A stretch of DNA of 64,000 nt from Astrocystis sublimbata. Lineage: Eukaryota > Ascomycota > Sordariomycetes > Xylariales > Xylariaceae. A model generated the notes under the pieces. The model worked only from the letters and a program-made list of their open reading frames with translations. It did no database searches and was not told the origin of the DNA. The position numbers were made by a program, and so were the translations under genes. The stretch covers positions 434,001-498,000 of the forward strand of contig JAJNNY010000018.1 of the NCBI GenBank assembly GCA_022453515.1, read 5' to 3'. Within the stretch, counting starts at the first letter, position 1, and every line of letters starts with the position of its first letter. Positions 51,570 through 62,300 of this stretch are shown here, one piece after another.

Positions 51570-53389
51570 ATGCCTTCAACGTCGATACCAGGTGAGCCCC
51601 CCCGCGCAAAACCCGCTCTCTTCCAAGCTCTCGCCTATCTATCGCGCCATCTGTCTCTTTTTCCACTCTTGCTCTCGTGTCTGCAATCAAGTCATAACCT
51701 CGTGCTGATCAGCGACTGCACCAACTAGTGGTGGTAAAACACCAAGGCAAGAAATACGATGTGGACGTCGATCCCGAATCAACGGGCGAGGTCTTCAAGT
51801 TCCAGCTGTACAGTCTCACCGGTGTCGAGCCCGAGCGTCAGAAAGTCATGCTGGGCGCCATTCTGAAGAACGACAAGTCCATGAGCTCCTTCAAGCTCAG
51901 GCCTCGCCAGCAGATCCTGATGATCGGCACCCCCAGCAGTGAGAGCAAGGACCTGGTCCGGCCCACCGAGCAGGTCAAGTTCGTCGAGGACATGACCGAA
52001 GCCGAAGTCGCCCAACAAGACGGTGCCATCCCGGCCGGTCTGTCCAACCTCGGCAACACCTGCTACCTCAATTCCACCCTGCAAGCCTTGCGTGCCATAC
52101 CCGAATTGCAGGATGCCCTGGTCAAGTACGAGCCCCAGGCTGCCAGTGCTGCCGGAACCTTGACTCAGCTCGACCTGACCAGACAGCTGCGAGACACCTA
52201 CAAGCAAATGTCCGAGACCCAGGACGCCTATGTGCCCCACGCGTTCCTCGCCTCTCTGCGCAACCTGTATCCCCAGTTCGCCGAACGCTCTCGCACTGGC
52301 GGCGGCTACGCCCAGCAAGATGCCGAAGAAGCTTGGTCACAAATCCTGTCCCAGGTTCGCCAGAAGCTGCGTGTCCAGGATGCCACCGACGACACGAGCA
52401 ACCCCTCCTTCATTGAGAAGTACATGTCCGGAGAGTTCACATCGCAGCTCACGTGCGATGAGGAAGCAGGAGAGCAGCCTGTCGCTGGGAAAGATGCATT
52501 CTTGAAACTCAACTGCCACATCGATGGCGCCACCAACCATTTACGGGACGGTATCGTGAACGGGCTGAAGGAGCAGTTGGAGAAGAGATCCGAAGCCCTG
52601 GGCCGTGACGCTACCTACACCAAGACCTCCAAGATTTCACGTCTGCCTAAATATCTCACTGTCCACTTCGTTCGCTTTTTCTGGAAGCGCGAGACACAAA
52701 AGAAGGCCAAGATCATGCGCAAGGTCACGTTTCCTCACGAGCTAGACGTGGTAGAGTTTTGCGACGACAACTTGAAGAAGCTCCTCGTCCCCGTCCGAGA
52801 CAAGGTCCGAGAGGTCCGCAAGGAAGAGGAAGATGTTGAACGAGCGCGCAAGAGACGCAAGCGAGCTGGCGACAACGAAGATGATGTCCCCGAGGCCTCC
52901 AGCCAGAAGAAGGACGACAAGAAAAAAGACGAGAAGAAGGATGACAAGAAGGACGCAGGCAAATCCGCAGACGGCGACGTGGAGATGACGGAAACGTACA
53001 AGACCGATGCCGAGATCGATGCCGAACGCGCAGCGACGCTCCTTGCGATGAAGAAGGAGCTGAACGCCCTGATCAGTCCGGAACTGGCCAAGGATGACGG
53101 CGCCAACCAGTCGGGACTGTACGAGCTACGCGGCGTCGTCACGCACCAGGGTGCCAGTGCCGACAGTGGCCACTACACGGCCTATGTGAAGAAGACGGCG
53201 CCGCTTGACCCCAAGACGGGCAAGCGGAAGGAAGAGGACGGCAAGTGGTGGTGGTTCAATGACGACAAGGTATCCGAGGTCACTGCGGATAAGATCGAGG
53301 CGCTGGCTGGCGGCGGAGAGTCCCACTCGGCCCTTATCCTGCTGTACAAGGCCATCCCACTGCCTACGGCTGAAGGCACCATGGATTAA
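51570..53389 (+). CDS. UBP6: Ubiquitin carboxyl-terminal hydrolase 6 (UBP6/USP14)
   Basis: Exons 51570-51591 and 51729-53389, joined across a 137-base intron, give 560 residues. The short first exon (MPSTSIP) leads into a ubiquitin-like domain (VVVKHQGKKYDVDVD to LMIGTP, residues 8 to about 76) that docks on the proteasome regulatory particle. The USP catalytic domain has the Cys box GLSNLGNTCYLNSTLQALRA with nucleophile Cys119 and the His box DSGHYTAYVKK with His489, then WWWFNDDKV. Between them lies a charged insert (ARKRRKRAG, then Lys/Asp-rich to DVEMTET) that may be a flexible nuclear-type segment. The enzyme removes ubiquitin from substrates at the proteasome and recycles it. Length is slightly above the yeast protein because of the insert. 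Catalytic residues are intact. Confidence 0.96.
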
Positions 53390-54327
53390 GAGCTGTTGTT
53401 GGTTTTGAGGATCATGAAACACGAGAGGTGTCGGACTGATGGAATGCAATTGGCATCGCGTTAGGCGTTATGTAAACTTGGGTGACGGAATCATGTCGAT
53501 CGGCGCTTGAGAACAACACTGGTTGTGGTTGACATTAAAGTAGAACTAAACTTGAAAACGAATAAATAAAAATGTCCCCATGACCAGGAAGGTGTATATA
53601 TTAGCTACATGTGTTGTACAGATATGCTACATGAACATTGTGACCTACGCTTCACGGCACGGCACTTCTTTTTTCTTTGATCTAGCCAGCGGTCTGGCTC
53701 AGACACGTAAGACGACACTTAATGACATGGCGTGACCCGGGGAAATCGGTCCCTACTTACGCGTATAATCGCAGTCGTCCGATCTTACTGGCAAGAAGTC
53801 TAGCCAGCAAAAGCCAACCACGAGCAGTAGTCGCAGCCAACCGACCAGGACTACTGCAAATCCAATGCCAACAAATTTTCAACCAGTGAAGGATGTGGGC
53901 GAGAATTCGGGGGCTGGTTCTTCCGCAACACAAGGCTCGACGCTGTCCTCAATGGGGAGCCTCTGCCGAAGCCAAGTCAAGCCAAGCCAAGCCTCTCATG
54001 GCGATTTCAAATGGCCAGTCGGTCACTTCGTTCTCTCTGCACGAAGGGATTTTCGGACAGGCCAAAACTCGTAGTCGTCGTCCTTCCCCTCCGGACAGAA
54101 TCCTCAAAGCAGGAGTCGAGAGTCGTAGCTTGATAAGTTTGTCTGGTACTTTCTGGTATTTCTTGCTTTCTTCTCGCAACTTTTGCGTGCGTATTTCGAG
54201 AGATCCGATCCAAGATACGTCCGAGCATATGCGACGAGTCTATCCTGCGCGTGATTCACGGCCGGTTGCCTCTCCTAGCCATTCGGCGTTCGCTGGTGGC
54301 TTGGTTGCGGTTTTGGTTTCTTCAGTC
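53390..54327. other. Convergent intergenic region
   Basis: This 0.94-kb gap separates the ends of UBP6 (+) and the small coiled-coil gene (-). A plus-strand open frame at 53893-54531 runs antisense into the latter and has no family signal. A duplicated AGCCAAGTCA/AGCCAAGCC stretch is near 53973-53993. Confidence 0.5.
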
Positions 54328-54840
54328 TCAATTCTCGTGACCCTTTCCGCTGCCGTTGTCGTTACCGCTATTGTGCACGCGCAGCCGCAGCTCCTCCAGC
54401 TTCCTCTCCAGCGGCCGTTTCTGGGCGACGAGGTGGGCGCGGCGGGCCTCGAGCACTTGGATGCGCTCCTCGACGGGGGCTTCGAGGACTTGGGACTTTT
54501 CCTGGATTTGTGCGAATTTGGCGATGATTAGATAGAGTTGGTTTTCTTTTAGGGAGAGGGAGACAGGGAGGTGGTAAGACAAGGGTTGTGTATAAGGAGA
54601 ACAAAAGGGAGAGAAGTAAAAAAAACATACAGCGTGATACTCCTGCCGCGTCTTCAGCCCGGCGCCGTATATGGCCCCCACAATGGTCACAGCGGCAAAG
54701 GCGCCAGTCCAGATGACGCGCTTCGGTGTCGTCCACGAGTTCCGCACACCCGGGCCTCCTGCTCCTGCTCCTGGCGGCCCCGCCGATCGCGGCGGTCGGT
54801 ATCTGGCTATCGTCGCGCGCATGGGGTCGCGGTGGTCCAT
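54328..54840 (-). CDS. Small single-TM coiled-coil protein (possibly mitochondrial)
   Basis: Exons 54840-54631 and 54501-54328 give 127 residues. The start (MDHRDPMRATIARYRPPRS) is basic and followed by a Gly/Pro linker and one transmembrane helix (VIWTGAFAAVTIVGAIYGAG). After a charged KTRQEYH stretch comes a helical, coiled-coil-like tail (EERIQVLEARRAHLVAQKRP to LEELRLRV). A basic amphiphilic leader plus one helix suggests a small mitochondrial inner-membrane factor, by inference; I cannot name the family. The 129-base intron (GTATGT donor, TCTAATC branch) is divisible by three and has no stop, so retention would give a 170-residue in-frame variant. It is divergent from the SHB17-like gene over 0.8 kb. 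Confidence 0.75.
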   Translation of the reverse strand: MDHRDPMRATIARYRPPRSAGPPGAGAGGPGVRNSWTTPKRVIWTGAFAAVTIVGAIYGAGLKTRQEYHAVCFFYFSPFCSPYTQPLSYHLPVSLSLKENQLYLIIAKFAQIQEKSQVLEAPVEERIQVLEARRAHLVAQKRPLERKLEELRLRVHNSGNDNGSGKGHEN

Positions 54841-55662
54841 TTTGTAGACCTTTGGTGGTTGATGTGCTAAGTGGCAGGATGGTGGGCGTGAGGCCAAGCC
54901 AGGCGGCGGGTGAGGGTGGTTACTGCAGGCAGTCTGTCGGTTTTCCGAGCCTGTGAGGCGGGGAGTATTCTGGCGAGGCCGCCGGGGATTGGCCGAGCGC
55001 TGTGTTTTTGTTCAGATCTGGGCTTTTTATGTGGCACTAGGTACAGAAATAAGTTCGTTGCCAATTGGGATCGTCGTCGTTGCTGTCGTTGTTGTCTGGG
55101 TGGATATAACAAATCAAAATGACAAGGGTGGATATACTGTATACCGAAATTCAGGGTAGGTTGGCGAGGGTTGGGTCCCAGGTATTCTTGGCTGGCGAGC
55201 TGCTGGAGGGGGTGGAGCTCCGACGACGGGTTCCAACGTCATAGTGGGTTGCGACTTGGCACAGCGTCCCTTAGTAATCGACGTGCATTTACATGTTTAT
55301 ATATCATTCATATACTCACACTTGGGAGACGGTGGATTTTCTATGTTTTATATTTATTGAGCGTTGGGCGGATAGTTCTGAACTAGTCCTCAGTACACAC
55401 ATTAGTTGGATCTCGACTTATAAGCAGTCAGTCCTACGCTCTTGGATATAATCACCGCCTTAACTTGTACTATATCCCTTTTTCACCTCACTTTCTGTAA
55501 CTTGGACCATCCGCAAAAACTAATTGGTATTGCAAGCAGAGAAGGTAGCCTCCAACTCTGCACATCACTATTACCTACCTAGGTACCAGAATTGCAATTT
55601 ATCAGATTTCATCGCAACGGCCCGAGATTTGCTCTCTTTTTTGGTCCCATACTAAGTTCAGT
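54841..55662. other. Divergent promoter region
   Basis: This 822-base gap is shared by the small coiled-coil gene (-) and the SHB17-like gene (+). A TTACCTACCTAGGTACC palindromic motif lies at 55571-55587, about 80 bases from the SHB17 start codon. No gene is supported. Confidence 0.55.
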
Positions 55663-57138
55663 ATGACAACTCCCAGGTCAGTTCACTGGAGTCTTTTATT
55701 CCCTCTTCTGGCAAGGCTCGGAGGCATGCATTACCCTAACCGGTATCTATGCTCCCGAGATGCCTTGCGAACCCATGTTTCGCAAGCAACTTCTTTACTA
55801 TAAAAGGCAATCATTGACTCCGGCGTGATAAATAGGGTCTTCCTCGTCCGACACGGCGAGACCGAGTGGTCCCTGGACGGGAGACATACCGGCAACACCG
55901 ACATTCCACTCACTGCGAATGGAGAGTCGCGGGTCAAAGCCACGGGCAAAGCTCTTATCGGTAACGATCGCCTGATTGTGCCCAAGCAGCTCGACCATAT
56001 GTGAGTCCTGATATCTCTCATCTTCTGTAAATTTCTCCGTCTGAGCTGCGGAACTCGCCAAGCAACAGACACCACTGATACACCCCACCCCAATAGCTAC
56101 GTATCGCCCCGGAGGCGCGCTCAACGAACCTTCGAGCTGTTGAATCTGGGTATCAAGGACCCGCTGCCGTGGCAGGAGCACGGCGTGAAGCCCGTGGATA
56201 AGCCCGCCAACGATGACTGCAGAGCCCGCGTCGAGGTGACTGAAAACATCAGGGAGTGGGATTACGGCGACTACGAGGGCATCACGAGCCCGAACATCCG
56301 CGATCTACGTGAGAAAACGGGTCTTGGCCGGAACTGGGATATCTGGACTGACGGGTGCGAAGGCGGAGAGTGAGTTTCCCGTTGATTTGTTTCTTTTGTC
56401 CGTGTTGTTTCGTAGAACCTACCCACTACGAGAAATTTCCATCTTGAATGCCATGAGTGGCTTGACGGGACGGCAATCGGGGTAGGAAGGCCAATTTCGA
56501 TCCTCACCACCTCCATAATACACTTAACAAACCCTTTATTTGTGTCACTAGCACGCAAAACCCGAGATTGACTGTTGACTTCAACCGGATCTGCAATCTC
56601 ACGACTAACGTTCCTTCCTCAGGAGTCCCGAAGACGTGACGAAACGCGTGGATGAGCTGATCCACGAGATCCGTACAAAGTACCACGCCCCGGTCATCGG
56701 GAAGCCTAAGGGCACCGTATCGTCTGGCGATATCTTGATCGTCGCCCACGGGCACATTCTGCGTGCCTTTGCCATGCGCTGGGTTCGGAAGACATTGCCT
56801 GAGGGACCAACCTTCCTGCTGGAGGCGGGTGGTATTGGGACATTGAGGTGAGCTCCATTTCATTCCAGTTCTGTATTAGAATGGCTTCCTGGGGTTGTTA
56901 TGGCCCTTCTGGTCTACATCTGCACTTATTTCTTTCGCCTCTTCAGCATCGTACTCCTCGTGGTTCTTGGGTGGGCACGCGACATGGTCAACATAGGTAT
57001 CCTGAAAAGCAACAGCAAGAAGAAGCTCAAAAGCGAATAAGCGCATCTAGGGCTGACACTTTCATTAACTATAGTTACGAGCATCACAGCATCGATGAAC
57101 CTGCGATTCTGTTGGGTAGTGCTTTCATCATCGGTTAA
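55663..57138 (+). CDS. SHB17: Sedoheptulose-1,7-bisphosphatase-like histidine phosphatase (Shb17 type)
   Basis: Exons 55663-55676, 55836-56000, 56097-56369, 56623-56847 and 57075-57138 give 246 residues. The first exon has only 14 bases (MTTP plus part of Arg). The product starts VFLVRHGETEWSLDGRHTG with the phosphorylated histidine at residue 11. It continues with YVSPRRRAQRTFELL, IREWDYGDYEG and VAHGHILRAFAMRW (second catalytic His193). This is the histidine phosphatase (phosphoglycerate-mutase-like) superfamily. The set and spacing match yeast Shb17, which hydrolyses sedoheptulose 1,7-bisphosphate to feed ribose synthesis in the non-oxidative pentose pathway. The C-terminus ends EPAILLGSAFIIG after splicing. 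The last three introns are fairly long (96, 253 and 227 bases). Substrate assignment is by family. Confidence 0.9.
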
Positions 57139-57491
57139 ACGCATAGCGTATTGCTGCTAAATTTCAATCACTTTGGACATCTATGTAGGACATTTTGGTA
57201 ACGGAATAGACTAGACATGTAGTCCCATAAACTTCATTTGGGGAACCATGCTATCGCTAAATACTGATGTTCGCGGCTATGAACCCTAAGCCAACGCGGC
57301 AGCAAATGTATCACGAGAGCACCGCCGATGTCTACGTGGCTGTATCCATCCAGTTAAGAATACAATTCCTTGCTCTTACTGCCAATATACTGAAACGTAA
57401 ACGAACCCATGCAATGAACCCATGCAATGAACCCATGCAATGAACCCATGCAATGAACCCATGCAATGAACCTCGATGGGGAACTTTCTCT
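57139..57491. other. Convergent intergenic region
   Basis: This 353-base gap between the SHB17-like gene (+) and the methyltransferase gene (-) contains the 13-base tandem repeat at 57403-57472 and otherwise AT-rich 3' sequence. Confidence 0.55.
57403..57472. repeat. 13-bp tandem repeat, five perfect units
   Basis: Five head-to-tail copies of GAACCCATGCAAT occupy 57403-57467, followed by GAACC. It lies just beyond the methyltransferase stop codon, so it is probably in that gene's 3' untranslated region. Perfect identity suggests recent expansion and length polymorphism. Confidence 0.95.
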
Positions 57492-59382
57492 CTACTGTCC
57501 CCCAGCACCCTTCGTCCCACGCGCGAAGAATACCTGGCGGCGGAAAGCCTCGCTGTCCTTGTCCTTGTCCTTGTCCTTATCTTCCCCCGCATCCTTCCGC
57601 GTGCCAGCTTCGCCGACCTTCTCCTCTATCTTCCAGGCCTCACTTGCCGCCGCATCCCCAGTCGCCTGGTCCTCGTGTCCGTGTCCGTGGCCTATCACAA
57701 ACCCGGCGCCAATGACTTCGAGCTGGAAATCAGTGCCTGCCCCTGCGGCCGTGAATATCTCCCGCATTTGCGCCTCGCTGAAGCCGTGGTGCATCACCGA
57801 ATGGTAGACGTCGTGGGACTTCTCCTGGTCTCCTGAAACTGTGTGGTTGTGGCCCTCGCCGTGGCCATGATGATGGTGATGGCGTGCGCCGTGAGGTAGG
57901 AAATCCCATATCAGGAGCACACCACCGGGCTTGAGACGCTCGACGACTGTTGTCGTGTCATATGGGTATCAGTGTATACGGTCTTGGTAGTAAGTTGAAG
58001 TAGATTTGGCAATGGGGGGGTGAGGTTTCTCTTTCCCATAACGGTGTCTTTGGAACCGGGACAGGTAGGAAGAAAGAAGGCAACAGTCGAATGAGATGAG
58101 ATTGAGTATCATGGATGTACTTACGTCTCTTGGCTGCAAGCCCTGGATTTCCGAAGTGGTGGAAACCACCGCCGACGACTGCGATGTCGAAGTTGTAGAG
58201 TTCGGGCGACGAGAGGGATTCGTCGACGGATTCCGAGCAGAGATCGCCGAGTACAGCATGCATCTCTTCGGGAGAAAGACCCTAGCTCATAGACGTTACC
58301 AAGGGAATGAGAGTCAGGTAGGTAATTTTATCATTCGCATAACGTCGATCTAAAAGGGAGGAAACCCCTTGCATCTTGGAAAATTGGAAATTTAGGGGAG
58401 ACCCTGGAGAACAAGACAACGTACCTGGTTCTCCGCCCGCGTGTTATACGCACCCACCATCTTCTCAGATATGTCCATTCCGACGCATTGCGTTGTGTAC
58501 GGCACCAGGGCCTATGCCGCGAATTAGCACATGTAATCGATTGGAGACCTCAGCAACGAGAAAACGATATTAGCCAACAGAAGAGCAAGAAAGAGGCTCG
58601 AGACATCTATCCCACCCTGAGATCGAGCCGTTTCCTCGTTCTTAGGAAGCCAGATAACATCGCTCGTGCCTTTTTGCCCCAGACAAAGACAAGAACCCAG
58701 GAACAGAAGGACTCACGCGAGACATCATGCCTGTGCCACAGGCATAATCAAACAATCGCACTTCCCGCTTGGGCTTCATATCTTGCTCTCTCGCCCCCTC
58801 CTCGTCGTTGCTGTCGTCATCATCGGATGCCCAATCGATGCCGATGAAGTCCAGCCGTGCCTGGAGCTCCCGCGTAAGCCGCTCGTTAAGCTTTCTGTGC
58901 TTGTGGTCATAGCTGGCTGCTTCTTCGCTTTAATGGAGGGATAATGTTAGTCTATGTGTACGAGTTTGATTATGAATCTGAGTTTCCCCTCGCCGTGACA
59001 TAGATCATGAGTATGAAGTGCTGAGCAGGCTTGAAGGTCTTGCGTCGACTTTTGTCTCGTTCAGGGGTAGAAAGGGATGAAGACGATGCAGTTGCATTGC
59101 CATTAACTGCTCTTGGATTGCCATGTCTTCGCGGCACGAAGAGCGGCCTCAACATCAGATAAGGTCTGACAAGCACGGTGGCTGACTGTCCAAGTACTCA
59201 ATTGGATACTCTCAATCACCCTTTTTTTGTTTAAGGAATGAGGGAGACGGAGTCTTGATAGGGGTCGTGAGGTGAATATCCAGACAAAGCGGGGAAGGCT
59301 GACGGTATGGTGACGAATGCAGCTCAAGAGATACTCACTTGAAGATCGACCTGTTGATGTCCGAAGCTTCTTCTGTCGCCAT
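57492..59382 (-). CDS. SAM-dependent methyltransferase with His-rich insert
   Basis: Exons 59382-59339, 58927-58717, 58511-58425, 58281-58125 and 57946-57492 give 317 residues. Introns are 411, 205, 143 and 178 bases, and phases agree at each junction. The N-terminal helix (EEAASYDHKHRKLNERLTRE) precedes the SAM-binding motif I (VRLFDYACGTGMMSR), the acidic CVGMDISEKMV strand, and FDIAVVGGGFHHFGNPG; a VERLKPGGVLLIWDF strand closes the Rossmann fold. It then has an unusual His-rich block (HHHHHGHGEGHNH and later GHGHGHED) and a KDKDKDKDKD run. The plain fold resembles UbiE/class I small-molecule methyltransferases widespread in fungi. The substrate is unknown. The first intron is the longest of the window, so the joining of exons 1 and 2 is the least certain part. 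Confidence 0.85.
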
Positions 59383-62300
59383 TGTGCGTTTCGACGACAT
59401 GTGAATACACAGAGCTTCGTGATATTCTGATTGATGTAGGGTCTAATTAGGCGGGCGGGCAGATTGGTATGATCTCGGGATTTTGGGGCTGCACTGTAGT
59501 GGAAAAGGTGAGAGCGAAAGTCTGATTGATGACTTCAAGGCTTTGATTATATCCAATTGTTTAGATGCCTTTATATTCCATCGAACTTTCCTTCTCGTTG
59601 CTGACTTTTCGCACACTTCTCGTACACATTTGCATTGGAAGGAGGACCCAGCACAGTGACAGTCGGTTACTTTCCGGACACTTTTCCCCAGTCCAGCACT
59701 GTGTAGATATCGCTGCCCCACGGGCCGGGCGGTCCATTGATGGTATTATGTTTATATGCATAGCGTTTGAATCTATGTAAGCAATACCTAAGTTGGAGGT
59801 TGATGACGGGCTAGAAGATAGTGGACCGGGCTGAACCAGCCCCGCCCTTGAGGTTATGCTCAAGAGCCATCGAGAGTTACCTCGCCTACCAAGATAGATA
59901 CAGAAACAAAACATCAACTACATGGTAGTAGTACTGAGTCATTCGACAACTGCCCCTTCAGACTCTTGCACGCATTGGTATCTGCCCTAAGCACTTACTG
60001 AGTACTAGCTGCAGTTATTTGCAGTAGCTGGGTTACAGCTATGTTTGTGATAAAAAACAAGAATTTTTAGAAGCTGCTTTGTTTGGCCGTAGGGCTGAGG
60101 GTTGTGCCATTGTCTGGATGGGATATCCCAGTGACCTTAGGCATTTGTTGCTGAGATTGACCATGACGCAGAATGCTGCATTGGGTGAGGGTTGCACTAA
60201 CATAGTAGATGGCCTGATACTTTGCGCAGCGCAAAACAACTTTCGACCTACCTACCCTATAGTATGCAGAATATCAACGATATTGACAACTTAGTTTTCA
60301 TTCAGCTTTGTCACAAATTACAATATCTACCTACCTAGGTATGGGGGAAAGGTGGACCAACTGCATCCATTACCAGGTCACAAATATCGACATTTGGAGC
60401 AACACGCGGTTACATGATTAAGCATAAATCATCCAAGAGACAAGGGTGTCGTGCTGAGAATAGTCGACGGACGAAGAAGAGAGGATCCGCATAAATCTTG
60501 TTCTTGGGACAGCAGAAGATGAATGGCTCTAATGGCCATTGGCCACCTGGAGGTGGTGGTTGCTGATGGCGGTTTCAACTGGGTAACAGAAATTACCTAG
60601 CCAAGCCACGCGACAAGGTTGTAAGTGACCTAAGGCCTATAATACACCCTTGAACATAACATCTAAGTGTACTCACTCAATATCAAGTATCGGGCAGCCA
60701 ACCCAGCACTCACTCAGAGGACCCTGGGCAGGATGCATGTACGTAAGATCATGCACCCAGCTTGCGCTCTTCACCTTCACTCGCGTTGTGTCGTTGTGTC
60801 GGTTTCTATTTGCTGCTGCTAAACACCAACGGCGCCAGGATCAGAGGCAGGTGACATGCGTGCGCTTACAAGGTGTGTTTCACGCGATCGGGGATGCGTC
60901 GGTGCACACATACACATTACACATGTCCATTATGGAGTAACAAGCTTCTTAACGCAGTATTAATTGCTGGCAGTGGGCATGAGACCGTCAACTGTTGAGG
61001 CACGGAGGTGGCACGGCCAGGCCAGCTCGCAGTCAGGGATCTTCACCTTCACCTTCACCCAGACAGACACACAGACAGACAGAAGTAACAGGGCGACAAC
61101 AGGCGACAAACACGATCCCGAGCGGCCGGGCTGCTCACCGCCTTTGCGGTTCCCGGCCACGAGGGAGCGGGTAAAACCAGGAGTCCCGTCCCAGGGTTTT
61201 GACAAGGTCCAGTATCTGGCATTCACGTCGTCGCCAGGCTCCCTTGCAAAACAACCTGGCCGCCCATAGCTCACTGCATGAGTTATATGTATTGTACTTA
61301 ATTGTACTTACTTACTCATAGTCGCATCCATGGCCGCCCCATGCACGGTCGCATTGCATTGACCTCGAAAGGGTGTGATAGATCGCATTTAGTCCGTCGG
61401 CGCATGGTCTCCTCTTCGTTGCGCATTACATACTTACCTACCTAACTGAAGCGGCAAGCAAATTTTCACTTGGATTGGGAGCGTGTGTCGCGCGTCGTCT
61501 CTCTCTCTCTCTCTCTCTCTTTCTCTTTCTCTTTGGACAGAGTCCGGATAATTAATAAGCCACTTAAGGGCCGATATCTCGGCGAGCGGACTGACTGTCG
61601 TGTCATTCTCAGCCAGGCACAAGGGAGCACAAGTAAGATGAGGCATGGACTTGAGCGCACAAGACGACCAGCGGTCGTTCAAGGTTCTTCCGAAGATCAT
61701 AGTGACACCACCTACGCTTAGCTACCACACAAAGGATCATGGCATGGCATATATGGTTAGCGCACCTCTTCGATTGGTGGCTTGTTAGGTTCACGACATG
61801 CCTTAGCCCCGTCGTGGTCGCGTCGTCGTGGTTGGTGAGATGGCCAATGCGGTTCGTCCCTCGACGATCCCAACACCTGTCTGGTTGAAACAGATCGACT
61901 ACACATGAGATTGGCCGCACATAGGCGGCATCGAGAGCATCGTCTCATCATGTGAGTAACGTAGTGCCAAGGCAACCTTTTGACAAGATGCTGCGGGACG
62001 GTTGTGTGTAATGCTGGTGAGCAGGCACAGGCTCTCCTCTCAGCAGGCCGTGATGACACGATCTGCGGGAACGAGGTTCCTTTGCATTGGACAATGCATG
62101 CATGACGCCGGTATCACCGTAAGTCTGGAGGGGTAGGGGGGAGCATCGGGGGATTGGGCCAGACCGCTGGACGACATGCCTGCCCGTATTGGCCGCTAGA
62201 GTCCGAGGAGGGTAAGACGACAGCTGCAGGGCGAAGAAAACGGAAACAACATGGAGCCGGATGCGGAGGCCAACGACTCTGCCAAACGATGGAGTTGTCT

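Noticed and set aside
51779..52318. Minus-strand 179-residue frame
   Set aside because: Antisense of the UBP6 catalytic region.
53893..54531. Plus-strand 212-residue frame
   Set aside because: Overlaps the second exon of the small coiled-coil gene in antisense and has no family signal.
57403..57472. Possible CRISPR-like direct repeats
   Set aside because: Units are contiguous 13-base copies without spacers in a eukaryotic genome; this is a minisatellite.
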